A stretch of DNA of 64,000 bases, taken from assembly GCA_040954595.2 (NCBI GenBank), contig CM082589.2, positions 12,090,001 through 12,154,000 on the forward strand, read 5' to 3'. A program made the position numbers and the translations under genes. This document shows, in pieces, positions 12,161 through 21,748 of this stretch (position 1 is its first letter; every line of letters starts with the position of its first letter). Origin of the DNA: Balanoglossus misakiensis (lineage: Eukaryota; Hemichordata). The notes below the pieces were generated by a model. The model made no database searches. It was not told where the DNA came from and saw only the letters and a program-made list of their open reading frames with translations.

Positions 12161-12762
12161 AATTAATTATTCGATGTGGACAAGGACACTGTTCTGTATG
12201 GGTTATTTTGAATGATGTATGTGTATTTTTATACTGACATGTTTGTGACTTACATACACGTGCTTGCACATTTTTCTGTTGTGATTTATCTGAGGGAAAT
12301 AATGAATGAGTACTAATATTTTTGTCTATTCTGTTAACAGATTTCGCTGAACAGATATATCTCAGTCTCAAGGTGAGTGTTTGATGTTGTTTTTGACCAT
12401 GACCTTAAAGGATGAAGCGTGTGGTTTTGAGCTGTTTTCTGGAATATTGTGTGATATTAAAAGTTGTTTGACACTTTAAAAATGCTGGAAATACTGGTGA
12501 AATGATGTGCCATGATTGGTGTTTATTTGAAGGTGTATTGTTATTTAAATGAGGAAGGCATTCCTGTGTTCATCAATTTTATTTGATTCACTTTGATTTG
12601 AATGTGTAGACATGGTTGATTAAAGTAATACAAGTGTGGTTTTGTCTGTTGTGAAATAATATTTATCTGTTGAGGGCTGGCTATGAAAGTGACATGTGTC
12701 ATTGTTTGTTCACTGAGAGTTTTGTTGATTAATAATCGTATTTGTAGCTATGTATAATATTG

Positions 12763-13117
12763 TTAAAGGGACAAAGTCTGTCTGTCGCTGCCCTTTTTCC
12801 GTTAATTATATTTGATACAAGACATCGTTTGTGTTATTTTATATGTGAATATAAAGAGAATCAACGTTTGACCACACACTACGTCCATCCCACTTGTAGA
12901 CACGGTAGTGAAAAATTCACCGAAATGAATAATCAGTGTTTACCATTTATTCATTTTGGCGAGATTTTGACTCTGATATCCTACAAACAGGATGGAAGTT
13001 GTGTGTGGTTGAACGTTGATTCACTATATATCCACACGTAAAATAACATAAACGGTGTCTTGTATCAAACATAATTGATGGAAAAAGGGCAGCGTGAGAG
13101 AGACTTTGTCTCTGTAA
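12763..13117. mobile_element. MITE with long terminal inverted repeats
   Basis: Ends TTAAAGGGACAAAGTC and GACTTTGTCTCTGTAA are inverted. The arms extend inward for roughly 100 bp or more (gctgccctttttcc, atttgatacaagac and caacgtt-accacacac phrases recur inverted). No transposase. It lies between the two small candidate exons, so an intronic position would explain its tolerance. Related ends occur at 21972-22146 and 32140-32231. Superfamily not assigned. Confidence 0.7.
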
Positions 13118-13496
13118 CATACATGGAAATTTGAAGGGCATTTTCAACTAAATCTGAAAAGCTTTGTTGTGTAAGTTTCACACTTTGTGGAGATTTTGTG
13201 TATGTTTTGTTGAATCACTGTATGATATACATTTTTTTCTAATAAGGTTATTTGGTTTGTTTTCCAGTTTTTGGTGACAGAACATATTTGACGGTAAGTG
13301 TTATAGATATAGCAGATGATTTCAAGTGCGTTGCAGTTTGTAGAGGTGTGGTCAACATAGCTGGTTGAGAATTTATGCACTGCATGTGTGGTTGTGTACC
13401 AGGATTAGTGATCCTATCCTGGGTCATGGTTGCAATTAAAAATGTTGTGTAGCAGCTGTAATGATAATGCTTATAATATATTTATTGCTCTTAAAG

Positions 13497-13522
13497 GCCT
13501 CCGGCCCATATTGCAGCTTTAA
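13497..13522 (-). repeat. Possible inverted remnant of a Helentron 5' terminus
   Basis: On the minus strand this reads TTTAAAGCTGCAATATGGGC, similar to the family 2 5' terminus (TTAAAGCTGCAAGCAGC...GGGCCC) but diverged and with no element body attached. Weak evidence. Confidence 0.3.
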
Positions 13523-13915
13523 ATTACAAATACAAAAATATATATATACATCACGGGAGTGAGTACTTTACATGGTAATAAAAAATTCTTCTCTCAGTTT
13601 ATACGCCTTATGTACAAATAGTGCCAGCTTGAAAATGATAATGCCTGAGTTATGGTGTAGTTTGATGTACACGAACAGTACAGAAATGTGATGAGCATAG
13701 CTGCTATTCAACATGTATATTTCACCTATGTACCAGTATTATTGATCCTATTTGTGGACAGGCCTGTATTATTTCAATTGCATGGTGGAAAAAACATGAG
13801 GACAAGTAATGCAGACACTAAAATGGGGAAGGCACTGCAAAATGTGGACAGTTGGATCAACAATGAGTTGTTAATTTCTGTTTGGTGATGGTAATCATGT
13901 TGAAATATTTTTCAG

Positions 13916-16900
13916 ATGCCTCGTAAGAAGAACTGGAAGAAGAGTGATGTGCTGAAGAAGCGGTTGGGTTTGGGTCGTGTCCCACCAACCAGTGGAATTG
14001 TCACTCAGGGCCAATCTGTCCTGTTTGACCAAAATGACACTGTTACAGTGGGAAATGTATCTGGAAATTATGTCCCTCGGGACCTTATGAACTTGGATAA
14101 TAAATCTGGAAATGATGTCCTTCGGGACGCTAAGAACTTGCAAAATGAATCTGATAATGAAGTCCTTCGGGACCATGATAACTTGCGAAATGAATCATAT
14201 GGTGTCCTTCGGGATCTAGATAACTTGCAAAATAACTCTTATGGTGTCCTTCGGGATCTAGATGACTTGCGAAATGAATCTGATGGTGTCCTTCGGGATC
14301 TAAATGACGGGCAAAATGAATCTGATAATGCTCTCCTTCAGGGTCATGGTGAACATGGAGATTTTGAGGACGTAAGTAACACTATGGCATGTGATGTTGC
14401 ACATGATAAAGGTGATCAAGGAGGAATTACTGTTGAGCATGAAGTTGAGGAGACTTATGTGATGGAAGAAGTTGATAATGTGAACATAGCAAGAGTTACA
14501 GAAACAGAGTGTGTTGGAAATGATTCACAAGATGGTGGTACCGAAACCAGTGAATATTTATTTTGTCCAATTACGTCTGTGATACAGCGTGAGTTATGTG
14601 ACAAACTTCACTTACATAATGAAAATAATAATGAGTCTGTAAATGTAATTGAGGGTGTCGAAGCTGGTGAACCCTGTAAAATAAAGTCAATTGTTGGTGA
14701 TGGTAACTGTTTGTTTCGGGCGTTGTCATATGCTGTAAGTGGAAGTGAGAGAAATCACAGAGTGATGCGAAAAGCCATTGTTAATCACTTGAAAGTCAAT
14801 GAGAATGCATATTTAGATTTCATAAAGGCAATGGGATATACATCAGTTGCAGACTACATTGGAAAATCTAGAATGGATTGCCTTAACATTTGGGGTTCCG
14901 AAGTTGAAATCTTTGCCGGAGCAAACTTGTTGAATACTGACATATATGTCCATACCATTGGCAGATGGTGGAAACATCCTTGCACTCAATTTAATGAGAG
15001 GAATTGCAGTCGAGGTGATGGTATCTATATTTATCATCTGAATCAAAATCATTTTGATGTTGTTGAGTGTGTCGAAACACCTAACTTGGAAACCTGTCAC
15101 TGCACACATACTGATTGTGATGTACTAGTGTCTGGTGTAAATGTGATTGACAACTGCAAATCTGTTACAAGTAGTGAGATATCTTCTTCACAAAGGAAAT
15201 GTCCAAATAAAGAAATTGTGAAGGACAATTTGAATGCACAGGGGATTGGAACAGGAGTTAAGAGGAAAAGGCCCATTAGTACACGGCTTGGAAAGAAACT
15301 GAGAAGAGTGAAATATCAACAGAAAGAAAGTATGGTAACTGCAGCTAGTGCAAATGGTAAAACAAAGAGCAGTAGAGCTGATAGAAAGCGTGTGTTGTAT
15401 CATAGTAATTGTGAACTCAGAGAGCAACTGAAATTGAAAAGTAAAAAAAGGTACCATGAAGATATAACATACAGAGAGGTTAAGAAACAGAAATTTTCAC
15501 AGAAGTACCAGCATGACGCATTGTTTCGTGAGGCAAAGAAGGTGAAATTGTCAGAGAAATACCGGCATGATAGTTTGTTTCGTGAAGCAAAGAAGGTGAA
15601 ATTTTCACAGAAGTACAAGGATGACGCATTGTATCGTGAGGCAAAGAAGGTGAAATTGTCAGAGAAATACCGGCATGATAGTTTGTTTCGTGAAGCAAAG
15701 AAGGTGAAATTTTCACAGAAGTACCAGCATGACGCATTGTTTCGTGAGGCAAAGAAGGTGAAATTGTCAGAGAAATACCGGCATGATAGTTTGTTTCGTG
15801 AAGCAAAGAAGGTGAAATTTTCACAGAAGTACAAGGATGACGCATTGTATCGTGAAGCAAAGAAGGTGAAATTGTCAGAGAAATACCGGCATGACAGTTT
15901 ATTCCGTGAAGCAAAGAAGGCGAAATTGTTCGAGAAGTACCGGCATGACACATTGTATCGTGAAACAAAGAAGGTGAAATTTACAGAGAAATATGAGCAT
16001 GACGAATTGTTTCGTAAATCTGAGAAAACAAGATTTTCACACAAATATCAGCATGATGAAGGATTTCGTGACAAGAAAAAATCAGAATTTTGTGAACAAT
16101 ATAAGAAAGTTCCCCTGCTCAAAGAAAATCAGCAGAGACAGTGTTCACAGAGGTACAAAGAAAACCCTGACTATAGAGACAGAGTATTGGAAAGAACAAG
16201 AAGAGAGAGAGAACAGAACAAAATTCAAAAGGGAAATTTAGATAATGTTGTTGCTGCTTTCCGAAATCAGGTATCAAATGGTCCTGACTGTGTGTGTTCT
16301 GTTTGCCATAGGCGACTTTTCAGAAAGCAAGTAATTCTTTGCAAAAGAGAAAAGTATGCAAGTAAAACAGCATCATGTGATATTGCTGAGAATTGCATTA
16401 CAGAAGATTATGTACATAGATGTAGTTTACTATGTCCTGTTGAGTGCCCACTTGAGAATAGTGCAGCAAGTAAGGTGTGGATTTGTTACACATGTGACAC
16501 AAAACTGATGCGTGGAAAGATGCCAGTTCAAGCTGTTGCAAACAATCTGCATGTAAACCCAATTCCTCTTGAATTGGAATGCCTGAATTCTCTAGAGCAA
16601 CATCTGATTGCACTGCATATTCCTTTCATGAAAATGATGGCACTCCCGAAAGGTGGGCAGAATGGTGTTCATGGACCTGTTGTATGTGTCCCATCAAATA
16701 TAGAGAAAGCGACAAGTATTTTACCACGCGGTGAATTGGATGATCAAATGATAAAGGTGAAGTTGAAACGAAAATTAACTTACAAAGGTTGCTATCAGTA
16801 TCAGTTTGTTACAAAAAGCCACATTCAAAATGCATTGGATTACTTACAGAGGAATAACAAGTGGTATAGTGATGTGAAATTCAATGTGGATTGGGAAAAC

Positions 16901-19900
16901 AGTCTTGAAAAAACAAAAGATGAACCTTCAGATGTCAAAGACATTGATGATGTGTCATCGGATACAGAAGATGAAAATGACACTGGGAAAGATACGAATG
17001 GAATATTCATGGACACATGCTTTCAGCCAGTCAATATAGCTCAAGATAATCTTGATTATCACTTTGATGCTATAATCTCTGTTGCTCCTGCAGAAGGTAA
17101 TGCACCTGTTAGTGTTATGATGGAGAAATACAATGAAGCAAAGTGTTTTCCAGTGTTATTTCCAACTGGGTCACCAACATTTCATGATGACAGAGAAATT
17201 AAAATTACTATAGGTCGATACTTGCAAAGTCGTTTGATGAATGCAAGCAATAGGTTTGCACAAAATACAGACTACATATTTTATGCGCAGTATTTGTCAG
17301 AAATTGAGCAGGTTGTATCTAATGTGTCTATTGCATTGAGAAAAGGAACTGCACATGCTTGTGGTAGAAAAGTAACATCTGATGTTTTGACTGATAGAGA
17401 ATCTTTGCAAGAGATTTTGAAGTGTGATGAAGGTTACAAGTTTTTGAAACCTATCAGAGGGACACCCCCTTACTGGCAAGCTACACAGAAAGATTTGTTT
17501 GCAATGATCAGACAGCTAGGTATACCAACATGGTTCTGTTCATTTTCTTCTGCTGATTTGCGATGGAAAGAACTCATTGAGACACTGCTTCGTGGGGAAG
17601 GTGATACACGTAATGCAGAGGATCTTGATTGGTCTGAGAAATGTGGTATTTTGAAGCGTAACCCAGTAACAGCTGCAAGAATGTTTGATCATCGGTTTCA
17701 ATGTTTTCTCAAAGATGTCATTATGTCACCAGCCAATCCTATTGGGAAAATAAAAGATTACTTTTATCGAGTAGAATTCCAACAACGTGGGTCACCCCAC
17801 ACTCACTGCTTATTTTGGGTTGAAAATGCACCCAGAGTAGACAAGGATTCTGATGATGAAGTGGTTGATTTTGTTGACAGTTATGTTACGTGTGAAATGC
17901 CATCATCTGACAATGATGAAGAATTACATGACATTGTGAAGTCAGTTCAAAAACACAGCACACGCCATTCAAAATCTTGCAAGAAGAAAAATACTAAATG
18001 TAGATTTAATTTTCCACGGCCACCATCACAACAAACATTTGTATGCCGCCCTGTTGACAGTGTAGTGAATAAAATACCAGAGGACCTAGACAACGCAGAG
18101 AGTCGCGAAGCATTTGAAATTGCCGTTTCACAGTTGATTGTTTCACCAGTGGAGCAAAAGATGGCTACAGAACTTCTAGAGAAACTTTGGGTGGCAATGA
18201 ATGACAAGGAGAAAGAGTATGATACCATAGATGACTTATTTGAGGAAGTTGGTATATCCCAAGAAGCCTATGAGAGAGCACATTCAATTGTTTCCAAAAA
18301 GACAAGTATAGTTATGAAACGGCAGCCGAACGATGTATGGGTAAACCAATACAATCCTTGTCTTTTGCGTTGTTGGAATGCAAATATGGATATCCAGTTT
18401 GTTGTTGATGCATATGCATGTGTTGTGTATATTGTATCATACATTTCTAAGGCAGAAAGAGAAATGGGTTTACTTCTTGAACATGCTCAGAAAGAGGCTA
18501 ACAAAGAGGGAAATATGGATGCTAAATCTGCATTGAGACAGTTAGGCAGTGTTTATCTTCACAACAGAGAAGTAAGTGCTCAGGAGGCTGTATATAGAGT
18601 GTGTGGATTGAAACTGAAGCAATCATCTCGAAAAGTCCAGTTTATTCCAACTGGAGAAAATCCTATCAAAATGAGTTTACCATTTGCTGCAATAAAAAAC
18701 AAAATGAAGGGAAATGAGGTCGATGAAGAAAGCATCTGGATGCATAGTATCGTTGACAGATACAAGAACAGACCAAATGGGATAGATTTTGATAGCATGT
18801 GTCTTGCTACATTTTGCTCAGAATACAGAATAGTTTCAAAATCAGAAGTTGTGAATGTCAATGATGAGAAACGACAGAGTCCTCTAGTAAAGTTACAAAA
18901 TAATACTGGCTATATGCAAAAGAGATCACGAACTGAACCAGCTGTCATCAGATATGCAAGATTCTCAGTGACAAAATATCCAGAGAAGTATTACCGCAGT
19001 ATGTTAGAACTCTTTCTACCACACCGAGTTGATTCACAACTGAAACCTAGTGGTTATGAATCCTATGAGAATTTCTATCGTGTTGGTGCTGTGAAATGTG
19101 GATCTGAATCTGTAGAAAAAGTGAAGGACATAGTGGAAAGAAACAAAGCAATGTTTGAAAAAGAGGCTGATGCTGTTGATATGGCTGAAGAATTCCTTGG
19201 TGGAAATAATGAACCACTGCAAGATGCATGGGCACAAATCTGCCCAGAAAATGAATTAGACAGATTAGAATGTATTGAGGAAGGCAAAAAATGCAATGAC
19301 GATAATGATGGAGATAAAGCAGATGATATTCCAGAGTTGGTGGTAAAAGCGCAAGGTGATTGCAGTGTGGAGGTCTCTACTTCAGTAGCAAGAGCAGAGA
19401 TTGCAGCAATGTGCAGATCATTGAACAAAAAACAGACAGAAATCTTCTATAGTGTCAGACAGTGGTGTTTGGATAAAAGCAATGGGGAGAATCCAGAGCC
19501 TTTTTATTTATTTGTGAGTGGTGGTGCTGGCACTGGGAAAAGCCATTTGATCAAGACGTTGCATCATGAAGCCAAACGAATTCTAGCTCGTGTATTGCCA
19601 AACCCAGATGAAATCTCTGTAATGCTGACTGCTCCAACGGGTGTAGCTGCATTTAATATACAAGGAGAAACACTGCACCATGCATTTTCAATAGCAGTAG
19701 ATTCAAAGCTGCCGTATCAGCCACTGCATGAGGAAAAGATAAACAGTCTGCGTTCAAAACTTGGAAATGTGGAAATTTTAATAATAGATGAAATTTCTAT
19801 GGTGGATAAGAAGTTATTGCACTACGTTCATGGAAGATTAAGACAACTCAAACAACGCTCAAGTCAGGCACCATTTGGAAATGTAAGTGTCATTGCTGTT

Positions 19901-21490
19901 GGTGATTTTTACCAACTTCCGCCTGTGAAAGGAAGTCCACTATGCATAGACAATGATGTAATTAGTTTGTGGAGTGATAATTTCAAGATTGTTGAGCTTA
20001 CTGAAATAATGAGGCAGAAGGATAGTGGCTTTGCAGAAGCACTGAACCACATAAGAGTTCACAAGAAGGGAGAGACACTGGAAGCAAAAGACTTGGAAAT
20101 GTTTCAGAAATGTGTCACTGGTGAATCCTCTGAGGCAATTCACATTTTTGGTACAAATGCAGAAGTAAATAAATGCAATGTTACAATGCTTCATTCATTA
20201 TGTTCCGATCCTGTGTGTATTGAAGCAGAAGATTTCATCAAGAATGCTACAACAGGAAAACTGGAGAGAAAGGAAGGGCATCACGCAAAAGTCTACAGAA
20301 CAATGTTGCCTAAAAGTGTAACTGTAGCTGTTGGTGCACGAGTTCAGTTGACACAAAATATAGATGTTTCTGATGGGCTGGTGAATGGTGTATTTGGAAC
20401 AGTGTGCCATATTGAAGTGAAGGAATCTGGGACTTTCCCAATGGCTGTTTATGTGGTGTTTGATAATGTAAGTGTTGGGCAAAAGTTGCGCAGAAAAACA
20501 CCTAATGTAGTTCAGTTACCAGAAAGGAGCACACGTATTGAACCTCAGGAATTGTCTGTTGCAATTAATGGTGGTATAAGGAGACAGTTTCCTCTGAAAC
20601 TAGCATGGGCATGTACTGTGCATAAGGTGCAAGGATTGACAGTTGATAAAGCTGTTGTTAGTTTAAAGAAGATGTTTGCACCAGGACAGGCATATGTTGC
20701 ATTGAGTCGAGTGACATCATTGGAAGGTCTTGTCATTGATGAATTTGAAACATCATCTATTTATTGCAATCCAAAGATACAGGCTGCTTTGGCAGAAATG
20801 CCACAGTTTCTTGATACATGTGCAACACAGTTGCAAACAAGTCATGCTTGCACTTTCATAATGCATAATATTGAGGGTGTTCAAAACCACATTGAAGATA
20901 TTCGCAGTGGTGTTGAATATTTGGAGTCAGACTTTATTTGTTTGACAGAAACATGGCTATCAGAGACAACAATAGAATCTGATATAGAAGTCAGTGGTTT
21001 TGTATTTAGTCACAAACCTAGAAGTTCATCCTATAATCAATTTAATAACAATACTGCAACTTTGCAATCGCAACATAGGGGTGGTGTTGGAGTGTACTGT
21101 ACTATACCCAGAACTGATGACATTTTGCATCTATCTGTTGCTAACCTAGAATATATGGCATTTTATGTTGAAGACATCAATGTGACAGTAGCAGTAGTTT
21201 ACAGACCACCATCATACAAAATGGAGACATTCAAGAAGAGCTTGCTTCTCTTAGTAAGTGAAATGGGTAAACGCCATGGTGGGATAGTGATCATGGGTGA
21301 TTTCAATGAGAACATATTCACATCGTCATCTCTTGTGGATTTAATGCAATGCTGTGGTTTCAAGCAGTGTGTTAATAGAGCAACCACAGAAGCTGGTACA
21401 TTGATTGACCATGTGTATGTGAAAGGCATAGAAAATGTCACAGTAGAGATTGTACCCAAATACTTTAGTTTTCATGAAGCATACGCATAA
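13916..21490 (+). CDS. Helentron transposase: OTU protease - Rep (HUH) - PIF1 helicase - EEP endonuclease, 2524 aa
   Basis: An uninterrupted ORF whose ATG follows a splice acceptor. Domains in order: acidic N-terminus with LRDLDNLQNES-type repeats (about 47-140); OTU cysteine protease (about 255-385) with GDGNC (D262, C265) and H379 in NQNHFDVV; basic 18-residue repeats (about 520-755); Cys-rich zinc-finger region (about 790-870, CVCSVC and ICYTC); Helitron_like_N/Rep (about 1040-1515) with GSPHTH (H1295, H1297) and the two-tyrosine motif YIVSYISK (Y1505, Y1509); PIF1-type SF1 helicase with Walker A GGAGTGKS (1869-1876), Walker B IIDE (D1958, E1959) and VALSR near 2260; and a C-terminal EEP/APE-like endonuclease (about 2312-2524) with TETW, GDFNEN and IDHV. 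This layout is that of Helentron proteins, which nick, transfer and unwind single-stranded DNA for rolling-circle-like transposition in the nucleus. All recognisable catalytic residues are present and there is no stop or frameshift, so it may be recently active. The role of the OTU domain is not known. Confidence 0.93.
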   Translation: MPRKKNWKKSDVLKKRLGLGRVPPTSGIVTQGQSVLFDQNDTVTVGNVSGNYVPRDLMNLDNKSGNDVLRDAKNLQNESDNEVLRDHDNLRNESYGVLRDLDNLQNNSYGVLRDLDDLRNESDGVLRDLNDGQNESDNALLQGHGEHGDFEDVSNTMACDVAHDKGDQGGITVEHEVEETYVMEEVDNVNIARVTETECVGNDSQDGGTETSEYLFCPITSVIQRELCDKLHLHNENNNESVNVIEGVEAGEPCKIKSIVGDGNCLFRALSYAVSGSERNHRVMRKAIVNHLKVNENAYLDFIKAMGYTSVADYIGKSRMDCLNIWGSEVEIFAGANLLNTDIYVHTIGRWWKHPCTQFNERNCSRGDGIYIYHLNQNHFDVVECVETPNLETCHCTHTDCDVLVSGVNVIDNCKSVTSSEISSSQRKCPNKEIVKDNLNAQGIGTGVKRKRPISTRLGKKLRRVKYQQKESMVTAASANGKTKSSRADRKRVLYHSNCELREQLKLKSKKRYHEDITYREVKKQKFSQKYQHDALFREAKKVKLSEKYRHDSLFREAKKVKFSQKYKDDALYREAKKVKLSEKYRHDSLFREAKKVKFSQKYQHDALFREAKKVKLSEKYRHDSLFREAKKVKFSQKYKDDALYREAKKVKLSEKYRHDSLFREAKKAKLFEKYRHDTLYRETKKVKFTEKYEHDELFRKSEKTRFSHKYQHDEGFRDKKKSEFCEQYKKVPLLKENQQRQCSQRYKENPDYRDRVLERTRREREQNKIQKGNLDNVVAAFRNQVSNGPDCVCSVCHRRLFRKQVILCKREKYASKTASCDIAENCITEDYVHRCSLLCPVECPLENSAASKVWICYTCDTKLMRGKMPVQAVANNLHVNPIPLELECLNSLEQHLIALHIPFMKMMALPKGGQNGVHGPVVCVPSNIEKATSILPRGELDDQMIKVKLKRKLTYKGCYQYQFVTKSHIQNALDYLQRNNKWYSDVKFNVDWENSLEKTKDEPSDVKDIDDVSSDTEDENDTGKDTNGIFMDTCFQPVNIAQDNLDYHFDAIISVAPAEGNAPVSVMMEKYNEAKCFPVLFPTGSPTFHDDREIKITIGRYLQSRLMNASNRFAQNTDYIFYAQYLSEIEQVVSNVSIALRKGTAHACGRKVTSDVLTDRESLQEILKCDEGYKFLKPIRGTPPYWQATQKDLFAMIRQLGIPTWFCSFSSADLRWKELIETLLRGEGDTRNAEDLDWSEKCGILKRNPVTAARMFDHRFQCFLKDVIMSPANPIGKIKDYFYRVEFQQRGSPHTHCLFWVENAPRVDKDSDDEVVDFVDSYVTCEMPSSDNDEELHDIVKSVQKHSTRHSKSCKKKNTKCRFNFPRPPSQQTFVCRPVDSVVNKIPEDLDNAESREAFEIAVSQLIVSPVEQKMATELLEKLWVAMNDKEKEYDTIDDLFEEVGISQEAYERAHSIVSKKTSIVMKRQPNDVWVNQYNPCLLRCWNANMDIQFVVDAYACVVYIVSYISKAEREMGLLLEHAQKEANKEGNMDAKSALRQLGSVYLHNREVSAQEAVYRVCGLKLKQSSRKVQFIPTGENPIKMSLPFAAIKNKMKGNEVDEESIWMHSIVDRYKNRPNGIDFDSMCLATFCSEYRIVSKSEVVNVNDEKRQSPLVKLQNNTGYMQKRSRTEPAVIRYARFSVTKYPEKYYRSMLELFLPHRVDSQLKPSGYESYENFYRVGAVKCGSESVEKVKDIVERNKAMFEKEADAVDMAEEFLGGNNEPLQDAWAQICPENELDRLECIEEGKKCNDDNDGDKADDIPELVVKAQGDCSVEVSTSVARAEIAAMCRSLNKKQTEIFYSVRQWCLDKSNGENPEPFYLFVSGGAGTGKSHLIKTLHHEAKRILARVLPNPDEISVMLTAPTGVAAFNIQGETLHHAFSIAVDSKLPYQPLHEEKINSLRSKLGNVEILIIDEISMVDKKLLHYVHGRLRQLKQRSSQAPFGNVSVIAVGDFYQLPPVKGSPLCIDNDVISLWSDNFKIVELTEIMRQKDSGFAEALNHIRVHKKGETLEAKDLEMFQKCVTGESSEAIHIFGTNAEVNKCNVTMLHSLCSDPVCIEAEDFIKNATTGKLERKEGHHAKVYRTMLPKSVTVAVGARVQLTQNIDVSDGLVNGVFGTVCHIEVKESGTFPMAVYVVFDNVSVGQKLRRKTPNVVQLPERSTRIEPQELSVAINGGIRRQFPLKLAWACTVHKVQGLTVDKAVVSLKKMFAPGQAYVALSRVTSLEGLVIDEFETSSIYCNPKIQAALAEMPQFLDTCATQLQTSHACTFIMHNIEGVQNHIEDIRSGVEYLESDFICLTETWLSETTIESDIEVSGFVFSHKPRSSSYNQFNNNTATLQSQHRGGVGVYCTIPRTDDILHLSVANLEYMAFYVEDINVTVAVVYRPPSYKMETFKKSLLLLVSEMGKRHGGIVIMGDFNENIFTSSSLVDLMQCCGFKQCVNRATTEAGTLIDHVYVKGIENVTVEIVPKYFSFHEAYA
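14056..14345 (+). repeat. Degenerate coding tandem repeat in the Helentron N-terminus
   Basis: Six to seven units of about 42-48 bp encode variants of VLRDLDNLQNESD, with gtccttcgggac as the conserved core. Lengths differ by whole codons so the frame is kept. The peptide is acidic and Asn-rich, probably disordered. Confidence 0.75.
15489..16095 (+). repeat. 54 bp coding minisatellite (18-residue basic repeats) with a 216 bp higher-order unit
   Basis: About eleven clear units of the pattern K-[FL]-S-x-K-Y-x-[HD]-D-x-L-[FY]-R-E-A-K-K-V, fading into diverged units to about 16190. The first eight are two copies of the same four-unit block (QHDA, RHDS, KDDA, RHDS), giving a 216 bp period at 15489-15704 and 15705-15920. 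Similar Lys/Tyr/Arg-rich repeats are common upstream of Rep in Helitron-type proteins. DNA binding is plausible but inferred. Confidence 0.85.
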
Positions 21491-21748
21491 AGATTTGAAT
21501 ATTGACACTAACACTGAGAGGAACATGTGATATACAGCAAAAAAATTTTAAAGACTGATCTCGTCCTGATTATGAAAATTTTGTGGCGATCCAATGCTGA
21601 CGGGGCCACTTCATGAAGCCATACGCATTCAGATTTGAATACTGACACTAACATTGAGACAAACGTGGTATACAGCAAAATAATTTCAAAGAATAAACCC
21701 GTCCTGAGTATAACAATTGTGTGGCAATCTAATGGTGACGGGGCCACA
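21470..21748 (+). repeat. Two tandem copies of a ~140 bp segment at the 3' end of the Helentron ORF
   Basis: Copies start at about 21470 (tttcatgaagcatacgca) and 21610 (cttcatgaagccatacgca) and both end in tgacggggccac. The ORF stop lies inside the first copy. A one-base difference between copies near this point (gaagc-ata against gaagccata) means the second copy would read a different tail, so the native C-terminus may have been altered by indel or duplication. Confidence 0.75.

Larger units (their letters stand above)
11369..13915 (+). other. Helentron 5' leader with candidate non-coding exons
   Basis: No long ORF. Possible splice signals form a series: donor ACTG|GTGAGT after 11657; acceptor ctgttaacag before 12341 with donor tcaag|gtgagt after 12372 (32 nt exon); acceptor tttccag before 13268 with donor gacg|gtaagt after 13293 (26 nt exon); and acceptor atatttttcag ending at 13915, directly before the ATG of the big ORF. 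A short ORF (11430-11651) in the first exon stops just before its donor. The small exons are inferred from splice consensus only. Confidence 0.45.

Noticed and set aside
15400-16044. 214- and 162-codon minus-strand ORFs rich in ASRNKLSCRYFSDNF repeats
   Set aside because: Shadow of the 54 bp coding repeat of the Helentron ORF on the other strand.
20820-21490. C-terminal EEP domain as a fused LINE endonuclease from a separate insertion
   Set aside because: It is in frame with the helicase and matches the known Helentron layout, so no separate insertion is needed.
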